A stretch of 64,000 nt of DNA from assembly GCF_014863355.1 (NCBI RefSeq), contig NZ_JACZEP010000021.1:1-64000 (forward strand), in the 5' to 3' direction. Origin of the DNA: Aminobacter carboxidus (lineage in GTDB: Bacteria; Pseudomonadota; Alphaproteobacteria; Rhizobiales; Rhizobiaceae). The notes beneath the pieces are model-generated. The model did no database searches, was not told where the DNA came from, and saw only the letters and a program-made list of their open reading frames with translations. Shown here in pieces: positions 33,060 to 42,034 of this stretch. A program made the position numbers and the translations under genes. Each line of letters begins with the position of its first letter. Position 1 is the stretch's first letter.

Positions 33060-35953
33060 GGGAAGGCCTTCTGCTGCGGTTCGCCCAAGCTGCGCATCGG
33101 GACGCTGGGATAACGTGGCCTTGGTTTGGACGGATCGTGTTTGGGCAGCGTAAAGACGATCGGGCGCCCCGATCTGTCTGTCACCGGTGCCCCGAGATAG
33201 GGGTTGATGAAGACGAAGCCATCTTCGGAGTTCCGGAAGAAGCCCTCGGCCAGGACGTTGTCGATATAGTTCAGGCCGATTATGTCTCTTGCCCCCCACA
33301 TTCCGCTGGCTCTTTCGGCGTAAAAATTCTCCAGTGTCGCGTGCAGGGCTTGGCCATAGGCTGCGGCATTGGCGGGGCTGTCGAACTTGCCGAGGAATTC
33401 GCCTGTCCGGCGATACAGCTCGATAGCCTCGTCATCGCTCAAAAGCCGGCCATCCGGCGAGACGGTCGGGACAAGCACCTGCCTGCCATCCTCATCAAGC
33501 GACAGGGCGCGACCTGTGGTGATCGAGCCGTCGGCGTTTCGTGCCATCGGCCTGTTTTCAAGGTCGATATTGCCTTTGGCGACAAGGCCTGTGACAGGGC
33601 CTTCCGGCACGGCACTCGGCCGCTTCAACGCCGCCTGAAGCGCAGCTTCCACATCGTCCTTGGCCCAGGCGAGGTCATTGATCACTGCCTCCGGGTCCTG
33701 ATCTTCCCGCACAAGGATCTCGGCATTGACACGATCGTCACCGGACACCACCCGCACCTTGCCGAAAAGGTCGTCGGACACGCCGGCAATTGCCTGGTCG
33801 AGGCTCTGGCCGTTGCGCATGCGGACGTCCACCGCATTGCTGATCAGCGCGGCATCGCGCTGCGCCCGGATGAAATTCTGTGCCGACCCGTGTCTGATGC
33901 CGTAATAGACGTCGCCGACCTCGCCCTGTGCCATCAACAGATCCTGGATTTTTACGGCGACGGCGTCAGGGTTCGCCGGGGGCAGCCCCGGCAGTTTCGC
34001 CGGGTCGACCATCGCGGCCATGAACAGGCGCCGGGCAGCCCCCTCATCGCCTCGGCTCATCGCCTCGACAGCGCCCTCGGTGATGTCGGGCAAGCCGGCC
34101 TCGACAAGCTGTTCAAACAGGACACTGCGCTGATCCCGGTCTTTCGTGGTCATCAGCACATGGCTCAGCGCAGCGATGCGGTCGGCTCCTGGCCGGTCCA
34201 GGTCGTTGAAGACATCGACAGCATCGGCAGCGATGGCCTTGGGCAAAGGCCTGACGACGTCGACACCAAGCTGTTGCTGGGCGGCAATCGAAGCGGCGAC
34301 GGCGGCCTGGTAGCTGGCCGGGTCCTTGGCGGCCTTCCATGCCGCATCAACACGTGGGAACGCCTGCCTGACATAGGCTGCGGGGTCGGCGTCGCGCGCC
34401 TTCAAGGTGCGGTCCGCCGCCATCGAAATCGCTTCATATCGCTTCTGCTCGAAAGCGGCGTCTGCACCGGTGGAAACAGGCGTCGCACCCTTGACCAGCG
34501 CTGCGACCTCCGCCGCCGGCATCGTCTGCATGCGGTAGGCGGTGCGGCTGACCTCGACGACCTGCTGGAACGTCTCGAATTTTTGCGGTCCCTTGTCGCC
34601 ATAGGCGGCAGTGAACTGCTGCTCGGTAGGCATGGCGCCGGAATAGCTGCCGGTGTTTTCGATCGCCACCGGCGCGTTGGTGGCGGCTTCGTCGATAAGG
34701 GATTGCGCCACGACGCTCTGGTCGGCCTGCTCCCTTTGATATTGCGTCTCGCCCCATGCAGCCAGGACATCGCGGCGCTCGTGCGGGATCACGTCAAGAT
34801 CGGCATCACCGGGCGCGGGCGTGTAGGTGCCAACAAGCAGGTCCGCTGCCTTCTTCTTGTGGCCCTCCATCTGGTACATGACCTTGTCGGCCACCGTACC
34901 AGGGGCACCGCCAGCCTTGTGGTCCGAACGGTCGTAGCGACCCGGCGCGCCGGCATTGATGGCGGAATAGATGTCGATCAATCCCATACCCGGCTTGACG
35001 CCGGCGTCGCGCAGATACTGGCCGGCCGCCGCCACCTGCTGCTCGATCGGCATGTCCTTGGTGACGCCATACTTCGCGGCCTGCGGCTCGCCCCACTGGA
35101 TCAGCCCGCGATGCGTTCCCCATTTCGTCGTCGGCCCTTTGATCCATGGATCAAAGGTACCTCCTGTTTCGTAGGACATGACGGTCGCGAGATCGACAGG
35201 GTCGACCCCGAGTTGCTGCGCGGTCTGCTGGATGGCGGACGACAGGCCTTTGGTATCGACCTTGATGCCCTTGATGTCGCGGATGGCGGTCTGCGGGTCC
35301 TGCTGGTATTTCCAGCGCCATTTGCTTTCGGCAGCGTCCGCCTCCCATTGCTGACGGCGTTCTGCCTTCCAGGGTTCTGGCATGTTCGCCGAATTGATCG
35401 CTTCCAGGCCCTGGCGCTTCAGCACGTCGAAGCCGGCGGCATTGTTCTGGATCTGGGTCCGATAGGTGCTCAGATTGGTGTTGGTCGTGCGGTCGTAATA
35501 GGCCCCCTTCGTGTCCCTCTCAAAAGCGTCGGCTTTCTCAAAAAGCGTGTTGCCACGCGACAGGATGTTGTTGAGGTATCCAGTCTGCGCATCCTTGGTC
35601 AGGCCTTCGAAGTTCGACTTGGCGAATTCGTTGGCGCGCTGCTGGTGGCCTTCCATGAACTGGCGCGTGAAGCCGATGCCGCTTTCCGAGCTTTTCTCGC
35701 GCGCCTGCAAGAAGCGCTGCTCTTCGTCGGCAAGAAACCGCGTCAGGCTGGTCGACACAGTATTGGAACGGTCGTTGGCGACGTCGACCTTCTCGCGCTC
35801 GGCAAGCTCGAGCAGGCTGTAGCTCGCCTGCACGACGGCCTGGCCGGCGTCGGCAAGGGCAGCGCCGACCATCGGCGTCGGCCCGGCATTGGCAATGCGG
35901 CCCGAACGCGGGTCGGAGTAGGCGACGTCGCGAGCTGTGGGAATGGTCACCAT
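33056..35953 (-). CDS. Large phage internal virion protein with lytic transglycosylase-like domain
   Basis: From ATG 35953 (MVTIPTARDV, GGTGA upstream) this is a 965-residue protein. Residues about 240-340 form a lysozyme-like/soluble transglycosylase domain: VDPVDLATVMSYETGGTFDP with catalytic Glu near residue 262, then HRGLIQWG and a YSAINAG motif. The flanks are helical. This fits a virion protein that opens peptidoglycan during DNA entry, like T7 gp16, although here the domain is in the gp15 position. A longer N-terminal reading (to 36184) overlaps the gene upstream and is not credible. Confidence 0.82.
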   Translation of the reverse strand: MVTIPTARDVAYSDPRSGRIANAGPTPMVGAALADAGQAVVQASYSLLELAEREKVDVANDRSNTVSTSLTRFLADEEQRFLQAREKSSESGIGFTRQFMEGHQQRANEFAKSNFEGLTKDAQTGYLNNILSRGNTLFEKADAFERDTKGAYYDRTTNTNLSTYRTQIQNNAAGFDVLKRQGLEAINSANMPEPWKAERRQQWEADAAESKWRWKYQQDPQTAIRDIKGIKVDTKGLSSAIQQTAQQLGVDPVDLATVMSYETGGTFDPWIKGPTTKWGTHRGLIQWGEPQAAKYGVTKDMPIEQQVAAAGQYLRDAGVKPGMGLIDIYSAINAGAPGRYDRSDHKAGGAPGTVADKVMYQMEGHKKKAADLLVGTYTPAPGDADLDVIPHERRDVLAAWGETQYQREQADQSVVAQSLIDEAATNAPVAIENTGSYSGAMPTEQQFTAAYGDKGPQKFETFQQVVEVSRTAYRMQTMPAAEVAALVKGATPVSTGADAAFEQKRYEAISMAADRTLKARDADPAAYVRQAFPRVDAAWKAAKDPASYQAAVAASIAAQQQLGVDVVRPLPKAIAADAVDVFNDLDRPGADRIAALSHVLMTTKDRDQRSVLFEQLVEAGLPDITEGAVEAMSRGDEGAARRLFMAAMVDPAKLPGLPPANPDAVAVKIQDLLMAQGEVGDVYYGIRHGSAQNFIRAQRDAALISNAVDVRMRNGQSLDQAIAGVSDDLFGKVRVVSGDDRVNAEILVREDQDPEAVINDLAWAKDDVEAALQAALKRPSAVPEGPVTGLVAKGNIDLENRPMARNADGSITTGRALSLDEDGRQVLVPTVSPDGRLLSDDEAIELYRRTGEFLGKFDSPANAAAYGQALHATLENFYAERASGMWGARDIIGLNYIDNVLAEGFFRNSEDGFVFINPYLGAPVTDRSGRPIVFTLPKHDPSKPRPRYPSVPMRSLGEPQQKAFP

Positions 35954-35960
35954 GCGCTGT

Positions 35961-36491
35961 TCACCGCGGGCCATAGGGGAGTTCGACCGAGGTCGTGTCT
36001 TGCGTCTTCTTGTTGCTTTCGCCGAACCGGCTGAACAGCGACGACATGCCCGAAAACAGCGAGCCGGCCGCCCGGATGCGCGCCGCGCGCATGGCGCTTT
36101 CGGCGTTGTAGCCGGCGACCTTGGCGGCGTCGTTATAGCCGCGCGCCTGCTGTTCGCCCTTGTAGATGTCGGTTTGCGCCGCAAGCGTCACGCGCTCGCT
36201 CGTGTCGCCCATGACATCGATGACGGAAGGATCGGTCAGGTTTCCGCCGGAGCCGGCGATTAACGCCTGCTGCTGCGAAAGCAGGTATTTGCCTTCGCGA
36301 TACCGCGCCATCGCGTCACGCTGGCTGGCCGCGGTCGCCTCGTCGGCCTGCTGCGCGGCAACCTTTTGTTCGTACTGGAAGCGCGCCTTTTGTTCGCGGC
36401 CCTCTTGCATCGCGCCGGCAACCGACATGATCGTGCCGCCGATGCTGGCTATCGTGCCGATAGCCCCTAAGACAGGCGTCAGGAAACCCAT
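35961..36491 (-). CDS. Internal virion protein, gp14-like
   Basis: This 176-residue protein starts at ATG 36491 (a TTG at 36497 is the alternative), with AAAGGTGG upstream. The N-terminus is a hydrophobic helix (LGAIGTIASIGGTIMSVAGAM), followed by a long Ala/Gln/Arg-rich helical region (QKVAAQQADEATAASQRDAM). This is the composition and position of podovirus gp14 internal core proteins that enter the outer membrane at infection. It overlaps the preceding gene by 13 bases. Confidence 0.78.
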   Translation of the reverse strand: MGFLTPVLGAIGTIASIGGTIMSVAGAMQEGREQKARFQYEQKVAAQQADEATAASQRDAMARYREGKYLLSQQQALIAGSGGNLTDPSVIDVMGDTSERVTLAAQTDIYKGEQQARGYNDAAKVAGYNAESAMRAARIRAAGSLFSGMSSLFSRFGESNKKTQDTTSVELPYGPR

Positions 36492-36844
36492 TGCCAAACC
36501 ACCTTTCCGTCTAGCATCTCGTTTGTCGGCTTGAAGCCCAGCTTCAGCATCAGGGCTTCTGCCCGCGGGATCGATGTGTCGCAGGTCGCCTTGATCACGC
36601 GCGCGCCACGCGTCTTTGCCTCCGCCAGCACCTCAAGGATGTGGCGGAAGATGCGCGGCTTGCGGGCGTCCGTCGGCACCTCGAGGAAGGCCATCCACTC
36701 GCCTTCACCAGTCTCGATGACGCAGCCGAAACCTGCCAGCAGGCGACGACGCCAAAGGCCGCGGCCGATCCACTGGCCCGTCACCTGCACACCACCGTAA
36801 AAGCGCGCGAAGTCGATATCGTCAGCCAGCCTGATGTCAGCCAT
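36479..36844 (-). CDS. GNAT-fold phage protein, T7 gp13-like
   Basis: This 121-residue protein from ATG 36844 has GNAT-like elements: a central strand pair (GCVIETGEGEWMAFLEV) and the C-terminal ALMLKLGFKPTNEMLDGKVV. The clear acetyl-CoA P-loop is not obvious, so it may be enzymatically inactive. T7 gp13 (Gp13/DUF2833 family) has this fold, and the order tail tube B - this gene - gp14-like matches T7. It overlaps the preceding gene by 8 bases. Confidence 0.7.
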   Translation of the reverse strand: MADIRLADDIDFARFYGGVQVTGQWIGRGLWRRRLLAGFGCVIETGEGEWMAFLEVPTDARKPRIFRHILEVLAEAKTRGARVIKATCDTSIPRAEALMLKLGFKPTNEMLDGKVVWQWVS

Positions 36845-39509
36845 TTGTCTTGACATCCATCACCAGCGAACCGGCCGTAAACGGGTATGGCGAGCGCTGT
36901 TCGAGGCACAGCCGACTGTCGGTATTCCAGTCGCTGGCAACTGACATCATGTCGGCGTCGAAGCTCGAGTAGAGCGTGTTCGCAGCGATCGGCTTGTCGT
37001 CCTTGGTCACGGTCAGGCGGCGGAGGCTGTCGAAGGCATTGCCCACGCGCAGCCCATCCAGCATCGTTTTCACCAGATACATGCCAAGTTGCGATACCCG
37101 CTTCTTCTTGAACAGCGCCGTGCCGTTCGCCGCCCCGTAAGCGAGCTTTGTCGACTGCCAGCGCCCGACATAGGGCAGACCGATCACAACGCTCCTGCCG
37201 GCCGCTTGCGCGGGCAGGACCACCTGGCCCCCCGTCACCGTATAGAGGCCGTCCTGGTCATGAAGTGCCGCGCCGTCGACCCACACGGTCACGCCCTTGC
37301 CATTGAGATGCGGCACGGCAAAACTTGTCTGCCCAGCGGTTGCGGTAAAGCGCTTGAAACCGTCGGCCAGGCAATTGGTCTTGCCGCCGCGGCAATCCTT
37401 CAGGTCGGCCAGCCTTTCGAGCCGCTGCGTCCCGTTGCGGACGATGGCGAAATAGACGTTGTCCTGGCCCTTGCCGCGGCAGGCGATGACCTGCTTGAAC
37501 AGACCGTCGGTGACCATGCGCGACCAGGCAATGACCTTCTGCGACGGCCGGTAGGTCAGCGCGCGGGCTTCGCCGTTTTCGAGGATGAACCACACCACCG
37601 TATCGGGCTGGCGCTGGACGGCGACACTGACAATCGCCGAGCCGCCGCAGATGTCTTCGTGCATCTCCGTCAGGTCCATGGCGCTGTAATCCAGCGTCCC
37701 TTGCTCGGCGATCAGCGCAAAGACGCTGAGACCGGTGCTCTGCACGAAGATGCCGTCCTTGTCGCACTTGACCGCGCGCAAATCGTAGCTGCCTTGCGTC
37801 GAGCCATCGACCGGAAACCAGCTCGACGCTGTCAGCGGTTCGTCGAAGCTTGAAGACTTGATCGAAATCTCGGAATTGTCGGTGCCGGCGATCAGGCGTT
37901 GCAGCCCGAGCAGCCAGAGAATGCCTCTGTCGGTGCTGGCGCCGATCGAACGGAAGATCGGTGCGCTGTCGCCTTCGACATTGTCGTCAAAGCTGTGGAA
38001 GGCATCCGGCACGGAGCCGTGCACAAAGTCGCCCTTGCCCCAGTACAGGCGGCCGCCAAACGCCTCGATGCCCCACGGCCAGCCGTCGAAGTCCGACCAT
38101 GTCGAAAAGTCCCATTCAAATGTCGGGCTCAACGAATAAAAGCGGCTCAGAACCTCGATGCTGACAGCTGTTCCACTGCTGTAGGCCGTCATGCGCGCCA
38201 CGCCGACCTGACTGCCGCCGGTATAGATAAGAGCCGTATCGATGGTCCCGCTGGTAAAGGTGACGGCCACGAAGCGGAAGAACTTCACGACGTTGTTGTC
38301 AGGGTCGCGATAGTTCGTTGGCCCGGTGTTTGCCGTGTAGGTGCTGTGTGTGCTCCAGGCGCCGGGATTGCCGCTGCCGTCATCGGTTGCGACCTCAAGC
38401 CGGACGGAACCCACCCAGCTGCCGGAGACCTGAAAGGTGAAATCGCGGGCCGCGTTGACGCCGGAAACACGGATGGACGCGCCATTCGCCGGGGCTGCTG
38501 TGAAACTCTCCTGCACCGTCTGGCCGGACTGGAACAGTCTGAACAGGCGACCGACCATACTGGCTTCGAAAAACGGCCTGCTCGCCGTCAGGATACCGTT
38601 GCCGGTGTACACCGAAGGCGTCAGCGCCACGGTACCGTCAGATGCCACGAATGGGCCGTCATCGACCTTGTAGCGCTGGATACCCCAGCTTGTGTCGCCA
38701 CGGCGCTGGATTTCGCGCTGCTGGAACTGGCGCGACGCCAGATAAAGCACGTCGATATTCTGCTTGTGGCGGGGTGCGGCGAGATCAGCCGTCGCCCATG
38801 GCGTCGAAAGCACCAACGTCCCTGGCGCATCGATCTGGCAGCGGGCAACCAGCGCCTGCCGCGCCTTGTCGGTGTAGATTTCGAGATAGATGCTCGCCGT
38901 GGTCGGTGTGAAGGCGATGGAATGATCGCCGTCATCCAGTATCGACAGGGCAAGAACGTCGCTTGCCCCCGCAGAGGTGCCGATATGCACCCAGACCGGA
39001 CCGCGAACGACCTCGACGCGAAGGCCATGTTCCTTGCCCTGGTCGCCACCTGACACCGTCACCGTCTGGCGCGCGGCGGCGCGGCCTTGCGTGGTGCCGG
39101 TGAGCACGAGATTGCCGCCCGCCACATTGGCCGAGGCGCCGGCGGCACTGGCATTGGTCCATCCGGCAAAGGAATTGAAGTCGCCATTGGTGATCGAGGT
39201 AGCGACAGTCACGCGGGAGACGAAGGCATTGTCCTTCAGCACGCGCATTTCATTGTTCGACAGGATCGGCACCAGCATCGAGGCGTTCGAGCCGGCGAAG
39301 GAGTATTCGAGCAGCCGGACGTCGCCCAGATTGATGTCGGCAATGTGCTCGAGGCCGGGGCGCAGCGTCATCGAGCCGACGACACGCGGCAAGATGTTTA
39401 AGCTCAGTGCCGAAGCGAACTGCAGGCGCTCCAGATCGAGGCGCGAAAGCGCTTCCTCGCCGACTTCACCACCGTTCAGGGCATAAACCGGGGCTGAAAC
39501 GCGCGGCAT
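36837..39509 (-). CDS. Phage tail tubular protein B-like (gp12-like)
   Basis: This 890-residue protein opens MPRVSAPVYALNGGEVGEEA and continues LDLERLQFASALSLNILPRV with TLRPGLEHIADI, which is the typical start of podovirus tail-nozzle/gp12-type proteins. The rest is beta-rich with DGWPWGIEAFGGRLYWGKGD (nozzle repeat) and VVWFILENGEARALTY. It should form the tail nozzle. It starts one base inside the preceding gene (TGATG overlap). Confidence 0.85.
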   Translation of the reverse strand: MPRVSAPVYALNGGEVGEEALSRLDLERLQFASALSLNILPRVVGSMTLRPGLEHIADINLGDVRLLEYSFAGSNASMLVPILSNNEMRVLKDNAFVSRVTVATSITNGDFNSFAGWTNASAAGASANVAGGNLVLTGTTQGRAAARQTVTVSGGDQGKEHGLRVEVVRGPVWVHIGTSAGASDVLALSILDDGDHSIAFTPTTASIYLEIYTDKARQALVARCQIDAPGTLVLSTPWATADLAAPRHKQNIDVLYLASRQFQQREIQRRGDTSWGIQRYKVDDGPFVASDGTVALTPSVYTGNGILTASRPFFEASMVGRLFRLFQSGQTVQESFTAAPANGASIRVSGVNAARDFTFQVSGSWVGSVRLEVATDDGSGNPGAWSTHSTYTANTGPTNYRDPDNNVVKFFRFVAVTFTSGTIDTALIYTGGSQVGVARMTAYSSGTAVSIEVLSRFYSLSPTFEWDFSTWSDFDGWPWGIEAFGGRLYWGKGDFVHGSVPDAFHSFDDNVEGDSAPIFRSIGASTDRGILWLLGLQRLIAGTDNSEISIKSSSFDEPLTASSWFPVDGSTQGSYDLRAVKCDKDGIFVQSTGLSVFALIAEQGTLDYSAMDLTEMHEDICGGSAIVSVAVQRQPDTVVWFILENGEARALTYRPSQKVIAWSRMVTDGLFKQVIACRGKGQDNVYFAIVRNGTQRLERLADLKDCRGGKTNCLADGFKRFTATAGQTSFAVPHLNGKGVTVWVDGAALHDQDGLYTVTGGQVVLPAQAAGRSVVIGLPYVGRWQSTKLAYGAANGTALFKKKRVSQLGMYLVKTMLDGLRVGNAFDSLRRLTVTKDDKPIAANTLYSSFDADMMSVASDWNTDSRLCLEQRSPYPFTAGSLVMDVKTNG

Positions 39510-40177
39510 CAGACGTCACCCTCGCCGAAAACGATCTGTCCGCCGACCAGCGTGCCGCCATTGTTGCGCGAGCCGCCGATGCCGCCGCCGCCGCGCCGCG
39601 CGCGAAGCCAGTGGCCGGGCTCGATGATCTTGTTGTTTTCGTTGCGGGCATCGACGTTTTTTGCCTGCATCAAGGCACGTTGCATGCGCTTGCTGAGCTT
39701 TTCCTCCAGCGTGTCGCCCGACGTCAGCTTGCCGCAGGTGTCGAAGGCCAGCTTCAGCGCGACATAGCGCCAGAACATGGTTGGCCAGCTCGCAATCTTG
39801 TCGTCGGCCATGTTCACGTCGCTGATGAAACGCAGATAGAGCGCGGGCGTGTTGGCATGCAGGTTGCCGCCTTGGTCGACATAGTCGTGGAAGGTCGTGA
39901 AGCCGGGATTGTTCGAGACAGTCACCGTGCGCAGCCAGGTCGCCGGATAGTCGAACGCATAGGTCCAGCCCACAGCAGGCGTCAGCGCGCCATTGGCCGA
40001 CAAAGCTGCCGATGCCTTGGCGAAGTTCCAGTCACCTGAGTTGAAGGCTTCCTCGATCGCGCCGGCCCAGGCGCTGTCAAAGACGTATCTCGCCTCGACA
40101 TCGTCGGTCAGGGTGACGATGGTTGCCTTTTCCAGGTGAACCAGCGCCTGCTTCCAGATCTGCAGCTTTGCCGCCAT
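39509..40177 (-). CDS. Phage tail tubular protein A-like (gp11-like)
   Basis: This 222-residue protein has KATIVTLTDDVEARYVFDSA and FNSGDWNFAKASAAL near the start and WPTMFWRYVALKLAFDTCGK later, a pattern typical of podovirus tail adaptor (gatekeeper) proteins that join portal and nozzle. It lies between the hypothetical structural gene at 40182 and the nozzle gene. Its C-terminus is Arg/Gly-rich. Confidence 0.82.
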   Translation of the reverse strand: MAAKLQIWKQALVHLEKATIVTLTDDVEARYVFDSAWAGAIEEAFNSGDWNFAKASAALSANGALTPAVGWTYAFDYPATWLRTVTVSNNPGFTTFHDYVDQGGNLHANTPALYLRFISDVNMADDKIASWPTMFWRYVALKLAFDTCGKLTSGDTLEEKLSKRMQRALMQAKNVDARNENNKIIEPGHWLRARRGGGGIGGSRNNGGTLVGGQIVFGEGDV

Positions 40178-40181
40178 GGGG

Positions 40182-40619
40182 TTATTCGCCCTTCATCAGC
40201 TCGAGGTACTTTTCGGCCGCTTTCTCAGCCGCTTCCCTGGTGTCGAAACCGGTCTGGATCACGTTGCCGCCATGCAGGAAGCGCCATTTGTGGTGTGGGC
40301 CGCCAAAGCTGATCTGCGGCGGGCTGATGTCGGACGATGTAACCTTCGGGGCCGTTGCCTCGTCGAACAGCCTGAGCACGCGTACCCCAGCTGACGTCTT
40401 GGTGATGGCCAGCACGCGCAGCGTGCAATCGAGCCTGTGGTCATCCGAAATGACATCGATCGTCATGCCGGGCCGGAAGACGCTGAGGTGGTTGGCAAAG
40501 AATTCCGGGTGGGTGACGTCGGCGAGCGTGGTTTGTGAAGGCACGGTCGCCGCATATCGGCCGATCGAATAGTCAGCCTGCGCGAAGCGATGCCCCGCAA
40601 GTTTCGTGACTTGGGTCAT
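40182..40619 (-). CDS. Hypothetical phage virion-module protein
   Basis: From ATG 40619 (MTQVTKLAGHRF, GGTGA upstream) this is a 145-residue protein. It has a beta-rich first two thirds (PGMTIDVISDDHRLDCTLRV) and a helical C-terminus (DTREAAEKAAEKYLELMKGE). No family is recognised. It is the first gene after the terminator that follows the capsid genes. Confidence 0.65.
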   Translation of the reverse strand: MTQVTKLAGHRFAQADYSIGRYAATVPSQTTLADVTHPEFFANHLSVFRPGMTIDVISDDHRLDCTLRVLAITKTSAGVRVLRLFDEATAPKVTSSDISPPQISFGGPHHKWRFLHGGNVIQTGFDTREAAEKAAEKYLELMKGE

Positions 40620-40653
40620 TTTTTCACCGTGGGTCAAAGGGAAATGGAAATGG

Positions 40654-40677
40654 AAAAGGGAGGCCCGAAAGCCTCCC
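40654..40677 (-). terminator. Terminator after the capsid operon
   Basis: On the minus strand GGGAGGC-TTTCGG-GCCTCCC-TTTTCC is a clean intrinsic terminator. It lies just after the 102-residue gene that follows the capsid gene and would boost capsid over tail expression. Confidence 0.82.
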
Positions 40678-40685
40678 CCATTCAC

Positions 40686-40994
40686 TTAGTCAGTATCGGT
40701 CGCCGTGATGGCGAGGCCGTCGGTCAGGTCGATGCCGAGACCACCGGTTCCGGTCGCCTCGTCGATCACCCAGCAGTGATGGACCGCCGTCACCGGGCCG
40801 GCGAGCGTGGTCGTGCGCGTGCGGACGATGACAATGTCACCTTGCCGCGCACCCTTGGCATAGCCGTCGCTGGCGTAGTTGGAGGTGTTGACAGTGGCGA
40901 TGGCGTCCACCGTATCCAGCAGCCAGCTTTTCATGGTGCTGGCGCCGGAAAGACCATCGGTCAGGAGCTTGAAGCCGTTCGTATCGTAAGCCAT
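40686..40994 (-). CDS. Small phage protein after the capsid gene
   Basis: This 102-residue beta-rich protein (GARQGDIVIVRTRTTTLAGP; HHCWVIDEATGTGGLGIDLT) has a strong GGAGG site. The position right after the capsid gene and before a terminator suggests a capsid decoration or stabilising protein. That is an inference from position. Confidence 0.65.
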   Translation of the reverse strand: MAYDTNGFKLLTDGLSGASTMKSWLLDTVDAIATVNTSNYASDGYAKGARQGDIVIVRTRTTTLAGPVTAVHHCWVIDEATGTGGLGIDLTDGLAITATDTD

Positions 40995-41004
40995 TTCCGC
41001 CTCC

Positions 41005-41838
41005 TTACGAGAATGCAGCGGTGTCGTCGGTGACGACCTTGATCACGCCGGCCTGCTGCAGGATGGTGGCGCCGTCGTAGATGGTGGCACGGTCGTAGGA
41101 GTAATCGTCCTCGCCGTTGTAGCCGGCGTCGACCTTCACATCGCCGGCGATGGCATGACCCAGCGCAGGCTTTGCGAAGATGAAGTTGGACGCGGTCGCC
41201 GTGCCCTTGCCGGGCAGGCCGTTATGCATGATGTGCTTGGCGCCGAGCCAGACCTTCGGCCGGTCGAGCGCCAGGCCGACAAGTGGCTTGGCATCGATGT
41301 AGTCGGCCGATTTGAACTCCTGGAAGGTGAGCAGGCGAGCCCATGCCTTCGGGGTCCAAAGGCAGGTGATCTCGTTGCCGACCATGACGTCGAGCTCGAA
41401 AAGCTCGGTCAGGGCGTCAACGGTCTTGCCATATGTCAGGGTCTGGGCAGCGCCACTCGCATACGAGTTGGTGGCGGTCGCCAGCGCGTCGATGATGGTG
41501 AAGTCGATTTCACGCGAGGCCGTCAGCGAGCTGGCGTTCTGCATCGCTTCGCGCAGGTTGGCAGGCGCCGTGAACACGTCGAAGTTCGGGCGGGTCTCTT
41601 TGGTGTGTTTTTCTTCCAGCGTGATCGTCGGCTGGCTGTCGCCACGGTTACGCGACGGGATGAGCCCGTTCGTGCCGCGCCTGGTCATGCGACCCGCAGC
41701 GCCCTGGAGCGCGAATGAGGCCGTCAGGCCGCTGATCATGAGTTCCTTGGTGACGCAGTCCTTGAGGTAGGTTTCGCCGCGCTGAAAGGCGACGACCCAC
41801 TCATCACGGTACTGGGTTTTCGTGATGGCATAGGCCAT
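41005..41838 (-). CDS. Phage major capsid protein
   Basis: This 277-residue protein has an AAAGGA ribosome site. It has features of podovirus-type capsids: an N-terminal helical arm, a middle SREIDFTIIDALATATNSYA helix, and LFELDVMVGNEITCLWTPKA with VWLGAKHIMHNGLPGKG. It lies between scaffold and tail genes, the place of the T7 gp10 capsid. The exact Pfam family cannot be confirmed here. Confidence 0.8.
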   Translation of the reverse strand: MAYAITKTQYRDEWVVAFQRGETYLKDCVTKELMISGLTASFALQGAAGRMTRRGTNGLIPSRNRGDSQPTITLEEKHTKETRPNFDVFTAPANLREAMQNASSLTASREIDFTIIDALATATNSYASGAAQTLTYGKTVDALTELFELDVMVGNEITCLWTPKAWARLLTFQEFKSADYIDAKPLVGLALDRPKVWLGAKHIMHNGLPGKGTATASNFIFAKPALGHAIAGDVKVDAGYNGEDDYSYDRATIYDGATILQQAGVIKVVTDDTAAFS

Positions 41839-42034
41839 TGCGATATCCTTTGATGATGATTGGAGGGGTTTCTTTCAGCCGTGATCAGGGTGCCGTATCG
41901 AAGCTTTCGCGGGATGCCGTGCCGAAGCACGGGGCCGCTACTCACCCCGGTGCGGGGCGTCACATCAGCTTTGATTTTCAGGAGGGTGCGGGGCCGGGAA
42001 CCGGGATGCCGCGATCAGTCTGCAGCCGCCCGGA

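Noticed and set aside
33137-36034. A 965-codon plus-strand frame under the transglycosylase gene
   Set aside because: There are no motifs; the minus strand has the transglycosylase domain and consistent operon overlaps.
41839-42034. GC-rich hairpin near CCCCGGTGCGGGG between capsid and scaffold genes
   Set aside because: It is a short stem without a T-tract in either direction; it may affect translation but is not a supported terminator.
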